IMG/VR virus record: IMGVR_UViG_3300042335_000092
Coordinates: 1-31,487 of that record
Source of the DNA: a virus
Length of the DNA stretch: 31,487 bases
Strand: one strand, 5' to 3'
Part shown: positions 1-6,860 of the stretch, piece by piece
Numbering within the stretch: the first letter of the stretch is position 1
Layout: each line of letters opens with the position of its first letter
Made by a program: the position numbers and the translations under genes
The notes under the pieces: generated by a model
Seen by the model: the letters and a program-made list of their open reading frames with translations, nothing else
Database searches by the model: none
Told to the model about the DNA's origin: nothing

Positions 1-193
1 AATCAAATCCAGTAAAAAGAGCATTCGGCCTAACTTCTGCCATGTAATTAATAGACCTGCCATTCCATACGCCAAACTCAAATGCGTTACCATTGGTAAT
101 TCCAGTGAGGTATCTGTGCCATATTTCACCACGCGTTTTGCATTTCATGGGAGCCGCCATAACACGGTCGCGTAGTTCGTAAAATGTTATCAT
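1..193 (-). CDS. Partial TylF-like SAM-dependent methyltransferase (N-terminus)
   Basis: The first 64 residues are visible before the window edge cuts the gene. The start ATG (193-191) overlaps the TGA of the upstream Ser-Pro-repeat gene in an ATGA junction, the usual coupling here. The segment [19 protein letters not shown] (residues 38-56), followed by a hydrophobic strand ending in GFD, matches the glycine-containing SAM-binding loop of the TylF/Methyltransf_24 class, in which E-F/Y-G-V-x-x-G-x-S begins the Rossmann fold. The family methylates small molecules or sugars; the phage substrate is unknown. Its position at the end of a structural operon suggests virion or glycan modification, which is inference. 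The missing C-terminus leaves the exact family open. Confidence 0.6.
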   Translation of the reverse strand, partial: MITFYELRDRVMAAPMKCKTRGEIWHRYLTGITNGNAFEFGVWNGRSINYMAEVRPNALFTGFD

Positions 194-717
194 GGAGACG
201 GAGATGGACTCGGAGACGGACTTGGCGACGGACTTGGCGTAGGCGTAGGTGTCGGGCTAGGAGACGGAGTTGGGCATGGAGTTGGACATGGAGACGGACA
301 AGGTGACGGAGAAGGACTTGGAGAAGGACTTGGAGAAGGACTTGGACTCGGAGAGGGGGAAGGAGATGGTGTTGGGGATGGACTCGGCGTAGGCGTAGGC
401 GTCGGAGATGGTGACGGAGATGGTGACGGTATCGGCGGAGGAGTTCCAGGACCAATGTAACTTACAGATCCAGTAAAAAAACCTGGAGTTCCATCCTTAA
501 ATTTTCCAAATATCTGAATATTTGACCCAGCGGCAAATGGTGGACCTGAGTTATTGATACTATCCATCTGCACATTCGACCTTGGCAGATTGGCAATCAC
601 CGTTGAGGTTCCGTCACGGCTCACATTCGAGCCAATTCCAGACATTCCCCATACCCAATTACGTTGAGCAAATGGGCTGTTCTCAGATGCAAATTCTCCG
701 TTGCCAGTATTAATCAT
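190..717 (-). CDS. Virion-associated protein with long Ser-Pro/Thr-Pro C-terminal tail
   Basis: The protein has 175 residues when started at the ATG that overlaps the upstream TGA (ATGA, 714-717); a longer frame runs 19 codons further into the neighbour but is less likely. Residues 1-91 form a Gly/Asn/Ser-rich domain with no recognised family. From about residue 92 to the last residue the protein is an almost unbroken series of S-P, T-P and a few C-P dipeptides. Such tracts form extended polyproline-like linkers. Here the tract is terminal, so it is a stalk or tail, not a linker between domains. Its place after two structural genes suggests a virion surface or tail component. Function unknown. 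Confidence 0.7.
   Translation of the reverse strand: MINTGNGEFASENSPFAQRNWVWGMSGIGSNVSRDGTSTVIANLPRSNVQMDSINNSGPPFAAGSNIQIFGKFKDGTPGFFTGSVSYIGPGTPPPIPSPSPSPSPTPTPTPSPSPTPSPSPSPSPSPSPSPSPSPSPSPCPSPCPTPCPTPSPSPTPTPTPSPSPSPSPSPSPSP
193..444 (-). repeat. Hexanucleotide-type repeat tract encoding (S/T/C-P)n
   Basis: On the plus strand this is a run of units such as GGAGACGGAGATGGA and GGCGTAGGCGTAGG, read on the minus strand as TCN-CC and ACN-CC codon pairs. About 39 consecutive X-Pro dipeptides run from residue 97 to the stop, with three C-P pairs near the middle. Synonymous variation between units shows it is not a recent perfect expansion. Length change by slippage in multiples of six bases would keep the frame. 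Confidence 0.85.
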
Positions 718-1559
718 TGGATAACCTCGTCTGGAGGTGATGGAGGATAGATCGTGATTCGTTCCCTCAACCAAAGTCCGTTAGTATTCTGTTGGCGGTC
801 CTCAATGATGAACGGTGCCCAATCTAAGAAGTTTGTAGCTGGGAAAATCTGTGAAGATGAATTTCGATTTATCGGCGCTGGATATACACCAACTCCAAAA
901 ATAGGTGTTTCTGGCTGAACCTTCGGAAACACGCAAGTTGGATGCAAGCACCTCTCATAGTTTACGCTTAAACCAATGTAGTTACCATTAACATCCGTTG
1001 GAACTGGCTGAACATGCGTCAATTCACCAGCAGGATAGGCTACATCTGACAAGAATTGCTCAACTAAAATAGTGCTATTATACGAGATTCCAGGACGGTA
1101 TCTGTACCTTGGCAGAAGCCTATCAGCCGTCTGAGTATCTGGACCATTATTAACAACTTGCGGGAATCCTACTGCTTTAGCGACGAACAAGTCCTCAAGC
1201 ACGGAAGGCCAAGTGTATTGCCTTGTATCGTAGTAGCTGTTGAATGGCACCCTGCGCTGCGCTGGAGTTCTTGGCCTGCCAAAAAACAATGTAACGTGGT
1301 CAGCGTCAGGCTTTTCAGATTTTAGATAGACGTAGTCTCCGTAAGCAGGAAACTTTGAAAGCATCTCACGTCCAACTGTCCAGCCGCATTGCTTGAATGA
1401 TGTTGGCTTCCTGCCAACAAGCGCAGCACTTTGAGCGGAGATCAACGTAGAACCATCTGGAAACACCAATCCAGGCCCGATGTAGTCCTGTGGCACTCGG
1501 ACAGAGAACATAAACTCCTCTTCATGCGGAGTTGGTAACAGTTGAAAATTGCTAGCCAT
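714..1559 (-). CDS. Hypothetical structural (tail region) protein
   Basis: This encodes 281 residues. The start ATG shares one base with the TAA of the upstream gene (TAATG), and its TGA overlaps the next ATG, so it is the middle gene of a coupled structural operon. The sequence is soluble, rich in Pro, Tyr and Arg, with no signal peptide or membrane segment. I do not recognise a family. Beta-rich composition, lack of catalytic motifs and position between two likely virion proteins make a tail or adaptor role the best inference. Confidence 0.7.
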   Translation of the reverse strand: MASNFQLLPTPHEEEFMFSVRVPQDYIGPGLVFPDGSTLISAQSAALVGRKPTSFKQCGWTVGREMLSKFPAYGDYVYLKSEKPDADHVTLFFGRPRTPAQRRVPFNSYYDTRQYTWPSVLEDLFVAKAVGFPQVVNNGPDTQTADRLLPRYRYRPGISYNSTILVEQFLSDVAYPAGELTHVQPVPTDVNGNYIGLSVNYERCLHPTCVFPKVQPETPIFGVGVYPAPINRNSSSQIFPATNFLDWAPFIIEDRQQNTNGLWLRERITIYPPSPPDEVIQ

Positions 1560-2278
1560 TAGACAGTTTCAGGTGGTTCGTTAGAGATTTGATCGCCATC
1601 TGCCCATGTGGCATACAAATATGTTGGTGTGGCGCTATTAGCCTGACGGAATCTCCAATGAGTCTTTTTGATAATGGATTGGCGAAGATCAGTATGGCTA
1701 ATTTCATCAGAGATGGAGACCGATAGATCGGTTGTTCCAAGAACCGAAAGACCTCCAGCATTCACAGACCCAGTGACCACTACACCTCCACCAGCAAAAC
1801 TTGATGGAACTGCGGCGGCAGCGGCGCTAAAAGTCGATAAGCCAACATAAGGGACCCCTGTTGGAGTATCTATTCCTAATTGAGTGAATAGATCAGTCGT
1901 ATTCCCAAAAATGTCGCGATACTCGCTAGACCAGACGTTCATGTCTGGCTGCGTTTGAACAAGAGTGCCCGCTGTTATATCCGAGCCAAGGTTTAGCGCA
2001 GAGCCTCCTACTGTGGATGCAAGCTGAAAATTATTTCCACTCTTGTTGATGACGTAATAGGTGACGTTGACTGACAAAGCAGAACCGCCAGTGATCGCTT
2101 GGAAATAAACCGCATCTCCGTTAAACAACCTGTTGCTGGCGATTGTCAGTTCATCCGATGAATTTGAACCAGTAACACCTTGGTAAACTGCTTGCACTCC
2201 AGTCAGAACAATCTCATCAATTTTGGAGAATTTCTGCCAGCGGCGGTCTTTACGATAGAGATAAATGTCCGTTCCCAT
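1559..2278 (-). CDS. Virion structural protein with beta-rich repeat-type domain
   Basis: This encodes 239 residues if started at ATG 2278, which follows GGTAAAAAAT, an A-rich leader like those of other operon-head genes here. The frame is open back to 2389, and an ATG at 2290 is the main alternative. Residues about 35-90 contain the pattern NRLFNGDAVYF ... VTYYVINKSGNNFQLAST, a small beta module common in phage tail and virion proteins (motif of the type G-x-x-V-x-F ... T-x-Y-Y-V ... F-x-L). A Ser/Ala/Gly-rich middle and a C-terminal segment with HWRFRQANS follow. It heads the left structural operon, downstream of a terminator-bearing spacer. Exact role unknown. Confidence 0.65.
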   Translation of the reverse strand: MGTDIYLYRKDRRWQKFSKIDEIVLTGVQAVYQGVTGSNSSDELTIASNRLFNGDAVYFQAITGGSALSVNVTYYVINKSGNNFQLASTVGGSALNLGSDITAGTLVQTQPDMNVWSSEYRDIFGNTTDLFTQLGIDTPTGVPYVGLSTFSAAAAAVPSSFAGGGVVVTGSVNAGGLSVLGTTDLSVSISDEISHTDLRQSIIKKTHWRFRQANSATPTYLYATWADGDQISNEPPETV

Positions 2279-2390
2279 ATTTTTTACCATATCCGCTTGA
2301 CGTAATGGTGCAAGTGGGATTATGGTTATCACAGCTTGAAAAAGCTGGCTTCGGGTGCAACTGGAGCAATCCACGGTAATCCGAAGCAAA

Positions 2391-2430
2391 AGCCCGAATT
2401 ACCGCCTGCACCCCGGTATTCGGGCTTTTT
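2391..2430. terminator. Bidirectional intrinsic terminator
   Basis: AGCCCGAATtACC (2391-2403) pairs with GGTATTCGGGCT (2415-2426) with a single bulged T and an 11-base loop. TTTTT follows on the plus strand and TTTT on the minus strand. It lies between two divergent gene sets, where it would stop transcripts crossing from either side. Neither side has an annotated gene ending here, so its client transcript is unclear. Confidence 0.75.
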
Positions 2431-2621
2431 CATGTTCTGATTTTTAGCCTACTCAGCAAAAGAGGCTACTCAAACCGAGAGGAATGAAACGCTCGACATG
2501 CAGGCCGTGAGAACGTCATGTGCTCCCCGTAGCGCCAAAACGGGGGATTTCGTGGGGGTCTAGCTCAAAATGAGTAATCATCAGAGTTGGCGGTGCGAAT
2601 CAAAACAAGACTGCCGGGTTG

Positions 2622-2667
2622 CCCTCCCATACCTAACCATTGCTTAGTGCATGGGGAGGTGGGAGGG
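2622..2667 (+). promoter_or_regulatory. Nested inverted repeat in leader of the plus-strand island
   Basis: CCCTCCCA (2622-2629) is perfectly complementary to TGGGAGGG (2660-2667), and inside the loop CTAA/TTAG can also pair. The 3' arm and the purine run before it (GGGGAGG) are the most Shine-Dalgarno-like sequences near the downstream start codons, so folding would hide them. This suggests a translation-control leader; no known riboswitch class was recognised. Confidence 0.4.
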
Positions 2668-2715
2668 GTTATGCCTGAGAGAGGATTCCCAACTGATACT
2701 GAAGCCAATCCCGTT

Positions 2716-2940
2716 ATGATCCTGACCAAGAAAACCATTGAAGCCCTTTTTAACTGTGGATCGCCTAATTCACGCCAGCTAGCAACACTGAGAATACGCC
2801 AAACAAAAGGCTGGATGCAGCGCCTTATCGGAATAGAAATCAGCGAGGCTCTTTATGCTGAACTGATTGCCTGCAAAGGTCGAAGGCCATCAGGATTGCC
2901 AAAAGCCCAATGGAAAAAGCCATGTATCCCAACTGAATAA
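2716..2940 (+). CDS. Small basic phage protein, function unknown
   Basis: This encodes 74 residues from ATG 2716, starting MILTKKTIEALFNCG and ending in a Lys/Arg/Pro-rich tail. An upstream in-frame ATG at 2671 would give 89 residues and sits 3' of a purine-rich stretch. I prefer 2716 because the added segment looks non-conserved and because a 22-codon leader frame ends in an ATGA overlap at 2716. The K-G-W-x-x-R-L-I-G-x-E-I-S-x-x-x-Y segment resembles small phage proteins from various hosts, but no function is known to me. First gene of the plus-strand island. Confidence 0.6.
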   Translation: MILTKKTIEALFNCGSPNSRQLATLRIRQTKGWMQRLIGIEISEALYAELIACKGRRPSGLPKAQWKKPCIPTE

Positions 2941-3117
2941 ATGATGATCCGCTACTATCGACTCACCAACGGTTCAATCTTTCGCTACCACGGCGTCATG
3001 ATGCTCAAGAAGTCTGTATTCAAGGCGGTGACGCACTCGTTCGCACTTGGGAAGAATAAAACCATCAGCGTCCTCATGCTTCCATTCGTTAAAGTTGAAG
3101 TCGTAAAAGCGAAATAA
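2941..3117 (+). CDS. Small basic hypothetical protein (58 aa)
   Basis: ATG follows directly on the TAA of the preceding gene (2938-2940), so the two abut with no spacer, and both run toward the regulator gene. The product is basic and beta-prone (IRYYRLTNGSIFRY ... ISVLMLPFVKVEVVKAK), with no cysteine pair and no clear membrane helix. An overlapping minus-strand frame covers part of it but has no supporting context. Function unknown. Confidence 0.5.
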   Translation: MMIRYYRLTNGSIFRYHGVMMLKKSVFKAVTHSFALGKNKTISVLMLPFVKVEVVKAK

Positions 3118-3118
3118 T

Positions 3119-3147
3119 TTGCATCGCGTTAAATAACGTGATAAGAT
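3119..3147 (+). promoter_or_regulatory. Candidate promoter with palindromic operator for the Cro/CI-type regulator
   Basis: TTGCAT (3119-3124) and TAAGAT (3142-3147) are 17 bases apart, a sigma-70-like layout with weak hexamers. The spacer holds CGTTA-AA-TAACG (3127-3138), a perfect inverted repeat of the size a small HTH dimer would bind. Transcription would start only a few bases before ATG 3158, giving a very short or leaderless mRNA. Autorepression is inferred. Confidence 0.45.
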
Positions 3148-3157
3148 TGGTGACCAT

Positions 3158-3415
3158 ATGAAACCAATACAAGTAAAAACCACGCAAGGTCAACGCTATC
3201 GCATCCTCCGAGAGATCAACTGCTTGAGTCAGCAGGCAGTGAATGAGCACATGGGACGTGCCTCAAGTTGGTGCTCGCAGCTAGAAAAAGACTGCTTTGA
3301 ACTGACTGTTGATGCCGCCTTAAAGATGGCAAGGATGTATAAAGTAACTCTTGATCAGCTTATTGGAGAAGAAGCGATAGAGGTTGTGCTGATGCCGAAG
3401 GTGAACGGATTTTGA
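3158..3415 (+). CDS. Cro/CI-type (XRE family) helix-turn-helix transcriptional regulator
   Basis: This encodes 85 residues. Residues about 13-70 form the five-helix XRE domain: RYRILREINCLSQQAV (helices 1-2), a recognition-helix region around GRASSWCSQLEKD, and ALKMARMYKVTLDQLIG, the typical end of the fold, in which a helix is followed by V-x-x-x-x-L. Only a short C-terminal extension follows, so there is no peptidase or oligomerisation domain, as in Cro and small phage repressors. It is on the plus strand between opposing operons, right behind a palindromic operator-like site, so self-regulation or control of the minus-strand late genes is plausible. Whether it acts in lysogeny cannot be told, because no integrase is in the window. 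Confidence 0.85.
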   Translation: MKPIQVKTTQGQRYRILREINCLSQQAVNEHMGRASSWCSQLEKDCFELTVDAALKMARMYKVTLDQLIGEEAIEVVLMPKVNGF

Positions 3416-3423
3416 TTAAAAAA

Positions 3424-3519
3424 ATGAACAATAAAACAGAACTGATCGAGGCAATCCATTCAGGCACACGCTTGAGGCTTTTGGACATTAAGCAGCCCAC
3501 AGGCCAGCCAACTGCTTGA
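3424..3519 (+). CDS. Possible 31-residue protein downstream of the regulator
   Basis: ATG 3424 lies 8 bases after the regulator's TGA in an A-rich leader. The frame reads MNNKTELIEAIHSGTRLRLL and ends at TGA 3517-3519. It overlaps the 3' end of the convergent terminase gene by 32 bases. The amphipathic, charged composition and tight spacing suggest a real small gene, but its length gives little statistical support. Confidence 0.35.
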   Translation: MNNKTELIEAIHSGTRLRLLDIKQPTGQPTA

Positions 3520-5296
3520 ATCTCTTCTGCAATTGGTTTGGTTTGTCTGGTGTGTGATTTCCAGGCTTGTCGATACTTGAGAGGCCGTGCTTCTCGCGGC
3601 AAAGCTCAATTAGAACGCAGGCGCTATCATAAACGTCCGGCGACTTACCTGTTCTGCGCTTCATATCGACTTTGGACTCAACCTTGATGCGTGATCCTCC
3701 ATCAAGCGCCTTGTTATCCTTGTACTTACGAACAGTCATCTCGTCAGCCATCTCCTTTGTGATGTTGCGTAGCTGATCGCAGCGAATCATTTCTTTACCG
3801 ACCGACCAAAGTTCGCTAACTCTGTTAGCATACCTTACGCTTGATTTCTCACGATCCGCAGCAGACACAGGACGATCCGAAGCCTTGCCACCGAAGTCCA
3901 CACGCAAGAAGGTGTTGCCCCACTTGCTCCACATGGCATCAGCAAAAGTCTTGCCACCACCAGCAGACGCATCAATTGCCACATCCTTGATGTCGATTCC
4001 ATCCTTCTTGCAGATGTCTTTGATTTGGTCAATAAGCTGCGTAGTGCGGTCAACGTCGCGTTTGCTGGCGTCGTCATTGAGAAGGATATGGCGCTCAAAC
4101 TTGAGTCGTTTCTTGCCATCAGTGCAGATGCCAATGGAGCCAATAGTCATCACCGTTTTGTCACCACCACTGGTATAGGAAAGGTCGATGCCACACACCT
4201 TCGTTGGAATCCCTTGCCACACGCAATCCTTGGGCGTCTTGATGATTTCAGCTGGCGAATAAATATTGTCATCGTCTCCATCAAGCAAGAACGCACCAAG
4301 GACACCACGCCAGTAAGCTCTTGTATGCTGACCTAGCTTCTCTCGCTTTTCTTCCAACATCTCACGAGTCATCAAGAACGGGTATATCGTTTTACCCTCA
4401 ATGATGTTTGGCGATGTCTCGTTATTGATGCGGATGACGTGAGCGCCCTTCCCTTTCCATTCATCCCAATCTGGGTTGTAGCTGTCCCATCCTCCAGGAA
4501 CAGGTTCACAAAGCTGCCCAAAGGTATCAAATGGCGAATTGGCGTTGGCTAGAGCGATAAGCTGGACGTTCGGATTCTGCGTCAAGTTTTCCTCAAACGT
4601 ATTGATGATGGATGGCGAAAGTTCAGCGCACTCGTCCAGAACAACAATGAGTTTACCGCCAGGGCCATGCTTCTGACCTCGAATGGCGCGTGAGGATTCA
4701 GCGGCTTTGCTTTGCTCACCTGGAAACAAACGGATGCCGTATTCGTCCATTACAACGCCAGTGTTCAAGTCCATCGACTTGATGCAGTGAGAAGACTCAA
4801 CCAGCTTTCCAGGAGGCGCTCCTGCCATACCGTTGAAGTAACGAGTGATCTGGCCCCAGATACGCCCCATCGAGTCCTTGATAGTCGTAGTATTGACGAG
4901 AACGACGTTCTTGTATGGATTTGACAGCCACAAAACGAGGCAATAAACGGCAAACAAACCAGTCTTACCGCCGGAACCACCGGATGAGATCGCGAGACGC
5001 TTATTCTCAAATGCAGCCTTTGCCATCTTGATCGCCCAAGGATGCCACATGAACGGAGTTCGACTGCCTGGGTAGTTCCAGATGAGATTTACCGCGTTGA
5101 CGAAATGAATCCACGCAGGTTTCCCCTGTGGATTTTTATCGCCTTTCCAACCGAATAACGAACCCGTTGGACACTTGAGGAAGATCAACTCGACATCCAG
5201 TTGATTGCCGAATTGATGATCAAACTTGATGCCGTATGTCTCGATTGGTCCTCGCGTTAGTTGGACTACGCGAGATTTTTGGGGCTTCTGCTTCAT
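3488..5296 (-). CDS. terL: Terminase large subunit (ATPase and nuclease)
   Basis: This encodes 602 residues, a normal length for the family. It pumps DNA into the prohead at the portal and cuts the packaged DNA. The N-terminal ATPase shows a Walker A-like loop SSGGSGGKT (104-112) and Walker B LIVVLDE (216-222, catalytic Glu 222). The C-terminal RNase H-like nuclease shows Asp 371 in GIDLSY, Asp 442 in VAIDASAGGG and Asp 554/557 in SPDVYDSA, the expected acidic residues. It is separated from the portal/capsid genes by the tail and lysis modules. No small terminase gene is recognised nearby. The start ATG lies in a short spacer divergent from a plus-strand gene. Confidence 0.95.
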   Translation of the reverse strand: MKQKPQKSRVVQLTRGPIETYGIKFDHQFGNQLDVELIFLKCPTGSLFGWKGDKNPQGKPAWIHFVNAVNLIWNYPGSRTPFMWHPWAIKMAKAAFENKRLAISSGGSGGKTGLFAVYCLVLWLSNPYKNVVLVNTTTIKDSMGRIWGQITRYFNGMAGAPPGKLVESSHCIKSMDLNTGVVMDEYGIRLFPGEQSKAAESSRAIRGQKHGPGGKLIVVLDECAELSPSIINTFEENLTQNPNVQLIALANANSPFDTFGQLCEPVPGGWDSYNPDWDEWKGKGAHVIRINNETSPNIIEGKTIYPFLMTREMLEEKREKLGQHTRAYWRGVLGAFLLDGDDDNIYSPAEIIKTPKDCVWQGIPTKVCGIDLSYTSGGDKTVMTIGSIGICTDGKKRLKFERHILLNDDASKRDVDRTTQLIDQIKDICKKDGIDIKDVAIDASAGGGKTFADAMWSKWGNTFLRVDFGGKASDRPVSAADREKSSVRYANRVSELWSVGKEMIRCDQLRNITKEMADEMTVRKYKDNKALDGGSRIKVESKVDMKRRTGKSPDVYDSACVLIELCREKHGLSSIDKPGNHTPDKPNQLQKRFKQLAGLWAA

Positions 5297-5347
5297 ATCT
5301 GTTGAATGGGTAGTTCAGAACTGGTAAGTTTCAAGATTATATGATCT
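5297..5347. promoter_or_regulatory. Divergent spacer between terminase and plus-strand gene
   Basis: These 51 bases lie between two genes transcribed away from each other, so promoters for both would be expected in or near here. The only structure seen is the short palindrome GTTCAGAAC and an A/T-rich stretch (ATTATATGAT) just before the plus-strand ATG. No hexamer pair is strong enough to call. Confidence 0.3.
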
Positions 5348-5557
5348 ATGAACATCTGCCAAACTTGTTATAAAAACGGGCGATCTCTGTGGCAAGGTTG
5401 TTGTCTATGCAGCAAAGACGTTATGACATCCAGCCAATTCCATGCTTGGAACGCAACTCGCAGGGTTCATCACAACATATCTCAACCAAAGATTGAGGTA
5501 AAGCAGGTGGTCTTTAGAAAGCCAAGGCCGGTCTTTGGGCAGAGGTTGCAGAAGTGA
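5348..5557 (+). CDS. Small Cys-rich, possibly zinc-binding protein
   Basis: This encodes 69 residues. Cys 4, 7, 18 and 21 (plus Cys 19) form a C-x2-C ... C-x2-C spacing typical of a minimal zinc ribbon at the N-terminus; the remainder is basic, with three Val-Lys/Arg-Pro stretches. It is transcribed away from terminase and followed by another plus-strand gene, forming a two-gene island. The context suggests a host-interaction or regulatory protein, but no family is recognised. Confidence 0.5.
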   Translation: MNICQTCYKNGRSLWQGCCLCSKDVMTSSQFHAWNATRRVHHNISQPKIEVKQVVFRKPRPVFGQRLQK

Positions 5558-5597
5558 CTTGCGATAAGTCAATTTACGATGTCATATCTGCAAAATT

Positions 5598-5822
5598 ATG
5601 AACCATGAAGTTGAGACTATTGAGGATGCGCTGACAATGCTGCAAGCGACTGTATTTGAGCCAGAGTTTGCCGCTCCTTTGATCAGGCGAAATTTGGAGC
5701 ATGGGTTATGCTCTAGCTATGAGGTTCAGTTTTTTAAGGGAACGAATGGCGTATGTATGTCAGCAAAGATGACACCATGTTACAAAAGTAAGTACCTTGG
5801 GAAGCACGAAGGTCTGGAGTGA
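5598..5822 (+). CDS. Hypothetical protein of the plus-strand island (74 aa)
   Basis: The product begins MNHEVETIEDALTMLQATVF, acidic and helical, and ends in a more basic half with three cysteines. Its TGA (5820-5822) abuts the minus-strand TGA of the next gene (TCA 5823-5825), so the two genes meet stop to stop in the palindrome TGATCA, with no room for a terminator. That tight fit supports both genes being real. Function unknown. Confidence 0.5.
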   Translation: MNHEVETIEDALTMLQATVFEPEFAAPLIRRNLEHGLCSSYEVQFFKGTNGVCMSAKMTPCYKSKYLGKHEGLE

Positions 5823-6017
5823 TCAACCAAACCTCTCTACCCACTCAGCTAGAAAACGGCTAAGTGCAATGCCATCTCCATCTGCTGTCATGCACTTGCA
5901 GCCTTCTGGCTTGCATTCAATCCAGGTGCAGCCGTCGTGATTGATCTTTGGCGAGTTGCCATGACGGCACTTAGCGCGTGACTCAAACTGGTTTTTGATG
6001 ACTTCAAAGTCAGTCAT
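5823..6017 (-). CDS. Small Cys-rich protein, loosely like Lar-type restriction alleviation proteins
   Basis: This encodes 64 residues. Cys 17, 30, 35, 40 and 42 with His 19 and 27 could bind one zinc. The end of the protein (ALSRFLAEWVERFG) resembles the terminal aromatic helix of Lar-type phage proteins, which protect phage DNA from type I restriction, but the cysteine spacing does not fit the canonical C-P-F-C-G start, so this is only a weak similarity. The ATG overlaps the endolysin TGA (ATGA), making it the last gene of the lysis operon. Confidence 0.55.
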   Translation of the reverse strand: MTDFEVIKNQFESRAKCRHGNSPKINHDGCTWIECKPEGCKCMTADGDGIALSRFLAEWVERFG

Positions 6018-6508
6018 ACCATGATGCGGATTCGACTGCGAATCTTTGAGATGTGGCGAGTCTTTTTGAGAACAGCGCCACCTTCACGGCTTCCAGCACC
6101 ATCTGTATTCCCCTCAATACTTTTGATGTTGCCATTTTTGTCAGGAGATGAGAGAGCAATTCCAATGTGGCTGAATGTAAAAATCAAAATATCACCAGCC
6201 TGAATGTCGCCTTTATGCGGCTTCTTCGTGTGTGTTGATTCGTCTTGTTCACGACTCCAATTCTCGAAGTCCCATGCTCCTGCTGTCCTTGGACGCTTAA
6301 ATGTCTTGGTTTCCTTGATTCCAGCTAGCGCCAGAGCCTCGCGGAAGCACCAACAAACGTAAGCTGCACACCACGGCCAACCAACCTTAGGATTAAGCCA
6401 AGTGGACGCCTTGTACTCATCAACGCGAGGTCCGCAGTTTGTGCCATTGACCTCTGTGACTCCGACCTCTTTGAGTGCTACTTGAACGAGTGCTTCTGAT
6501 AGTTTCAT
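6014..6508 (-). CDS. CHAP-domain endolysin (peptidoglycan amidase/endopeptidase)
   Basis: This encodes 164 residues covering a single CHAP domain. It would cut peptidoglycan cross-links or the amide bond to release progeny. Catalytic Cys 47 lies in VGWPWCAAYVCWCF, His 114 in FTFSHIGIAL, and the third site near Glu 132/Asn 134 in IEGNTDG, matching the Cys-His-Glu/Asn layout of the family. The N-terminal ALKEVGVTEVNGTNCGPRV is the usual entry helix and substrate loop. There is no signal peptide and no cell-wall-binding domain, so export would rely on a holin-type partner. Start and stop overlap neighbours by ATGA junctions, with a tiny membrane peptide directly upstream. Confidence 0.9.
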   Translation of the reverse strand: MKLSEALVQVALKEVGVTEVNGTNCGPRVDEYKASTWLNPKVGWPWCAAYVCWCFREALALAGIKETKTFKRPRTAGAWDFENWSREQDESTHTKKPHKGDIQAGDILIFTFSHIGIALSSPDKNGNIKSIEGNTDGAGSREGGAVLKKTRHISKIRSRIRIMV

Positions 6509-6606
6509 ACTTTTGGATAGCTAACAATAATGATGCCCCAAACAAGCAGGCAGATGGCGGTTATCGCAAGAATAGAAACCTGCGCGATAGAGAAATCTTG
6601 GATCAT
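6505..6606 (-). CDS. 33-residue single-helix membrane peptide (possible small holin or lysis accessory)
   Basis: The frame starts at an ATG that overlaps the TGA of the HExxH gene and ends in a TGA that overlaps the endolysin ATG, so it is coupled on both sides. After a short polar start (MIQDFSIAQ) there is one long hydrophobic helix with VWGIIIV near its end and a short YPKV tail. Small membrane proteins next to endolysins are often holins or antiholins, but 33 residues with one helix is short for known classes. It resembles the 31-residue peptide at 9386-9481 (shared V-W-x-x-I-V-S near the end of the helix). Confidence 0.65.
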   Translation of the reverse strand: MIQDFSIAQVSILAITAICLLVWGIIIVSYPKV

Positions 6607-6860
6607 GGATATTTGTCTTCCTCAATCATACGGGCGTTGTGCTTGTGAAGGAATTTAGCCAGATCGCTGCTGAGTGTATCAACAACTTCCTCTGGCAGAA
6701 TCCATTCCCACTCATGGAGGAATTCATGGATGAGAATGCGGAGATGATGCTGCCCGCATAAACGCTCGTCAATCTCAATATTACCGTTGCCGTAAGCAAG
6801 ACCTAAAGCCTTGTGACGGCCCAGCTTTCGCTTTTTAACGGTTATTGAAGTAACCTTCAC
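6603..6860 (-). CDS. Minimal HExxH putative zinc metalloprotease
   Basis: This encodes 85 residues with a GTG start that overlaps the upstream TGA (GTGA). HEFLH (45-49) inside the helix LRILIHEFLHEWEW is the zinc-binding HExxH signature, and Glu 57/58 a few residues on could be the third ligand. Before it, GNGNIEIDERLCGQHHLR resembles the strand-loop that precedes the helix in SprT/ImmA-like zincins. At 85 residues this is close to the smallest possible zincin fold, so it may be an inactive relative or a structural domain. It sits between a DNA-binding-like gene and the lysis genes; its substrate is unknown. Confidence 0.65.
   Translation of the reverse strand: MKVTSITVKKRKLGRHKALGLAYGNGNIEIDERLCGQHHLRILIHEFLHEWEWILPEEVVDTLSSDLAKFLHKHNARMIEEDKYP

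Larger units (their letters stand above)
2279..2715. other. 437-base gene-poor divergent spacer
   Basis: This separates the leftward structural operon from the rightward regulatory island. It holds a hairpin with a GAAA loop (CAGCTT 2332-2337, AAGCTG 2342-2347), a strong bidirectional terminator (2391-2430), two direct copies of CTACTCA (within 2450-2475), a small CCCCGT/ACGGGG hairpin near 2525-2545, and a longer inverted repeat (2622-2667). Possible coding content is limited to a 22-codon frame from ATG 2651 whose TGA (2717-2719) overlaps the next gene's ATG. No convincing sigma-70 promoter could be assigned to either operon. Confidence 0.5.

Noticed and set aside
193-444. CRISPR-like array
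   Set aside because: Units are six bases with no spacers and are in frame with a Ser-Pro protein tail.
126-455. A 109-codon frame of His, Leu and Arg repeats
   Set aside because: It is an out-of-frame reading of the Ser-Pro repeat DNA.
2500-2560. Hammerhead ribozyme suggested by GAAAC
   Set aside because: The paired CTGANGA core and three stems are not present on either strand.
5823-6017. Confident Lar restriction-alleviation assignment
   Set aside because: The C-terminal helix resembles Lar, but the C-P-x-C-G zinc motif at the start is missing, so only a weak similarity is stated.
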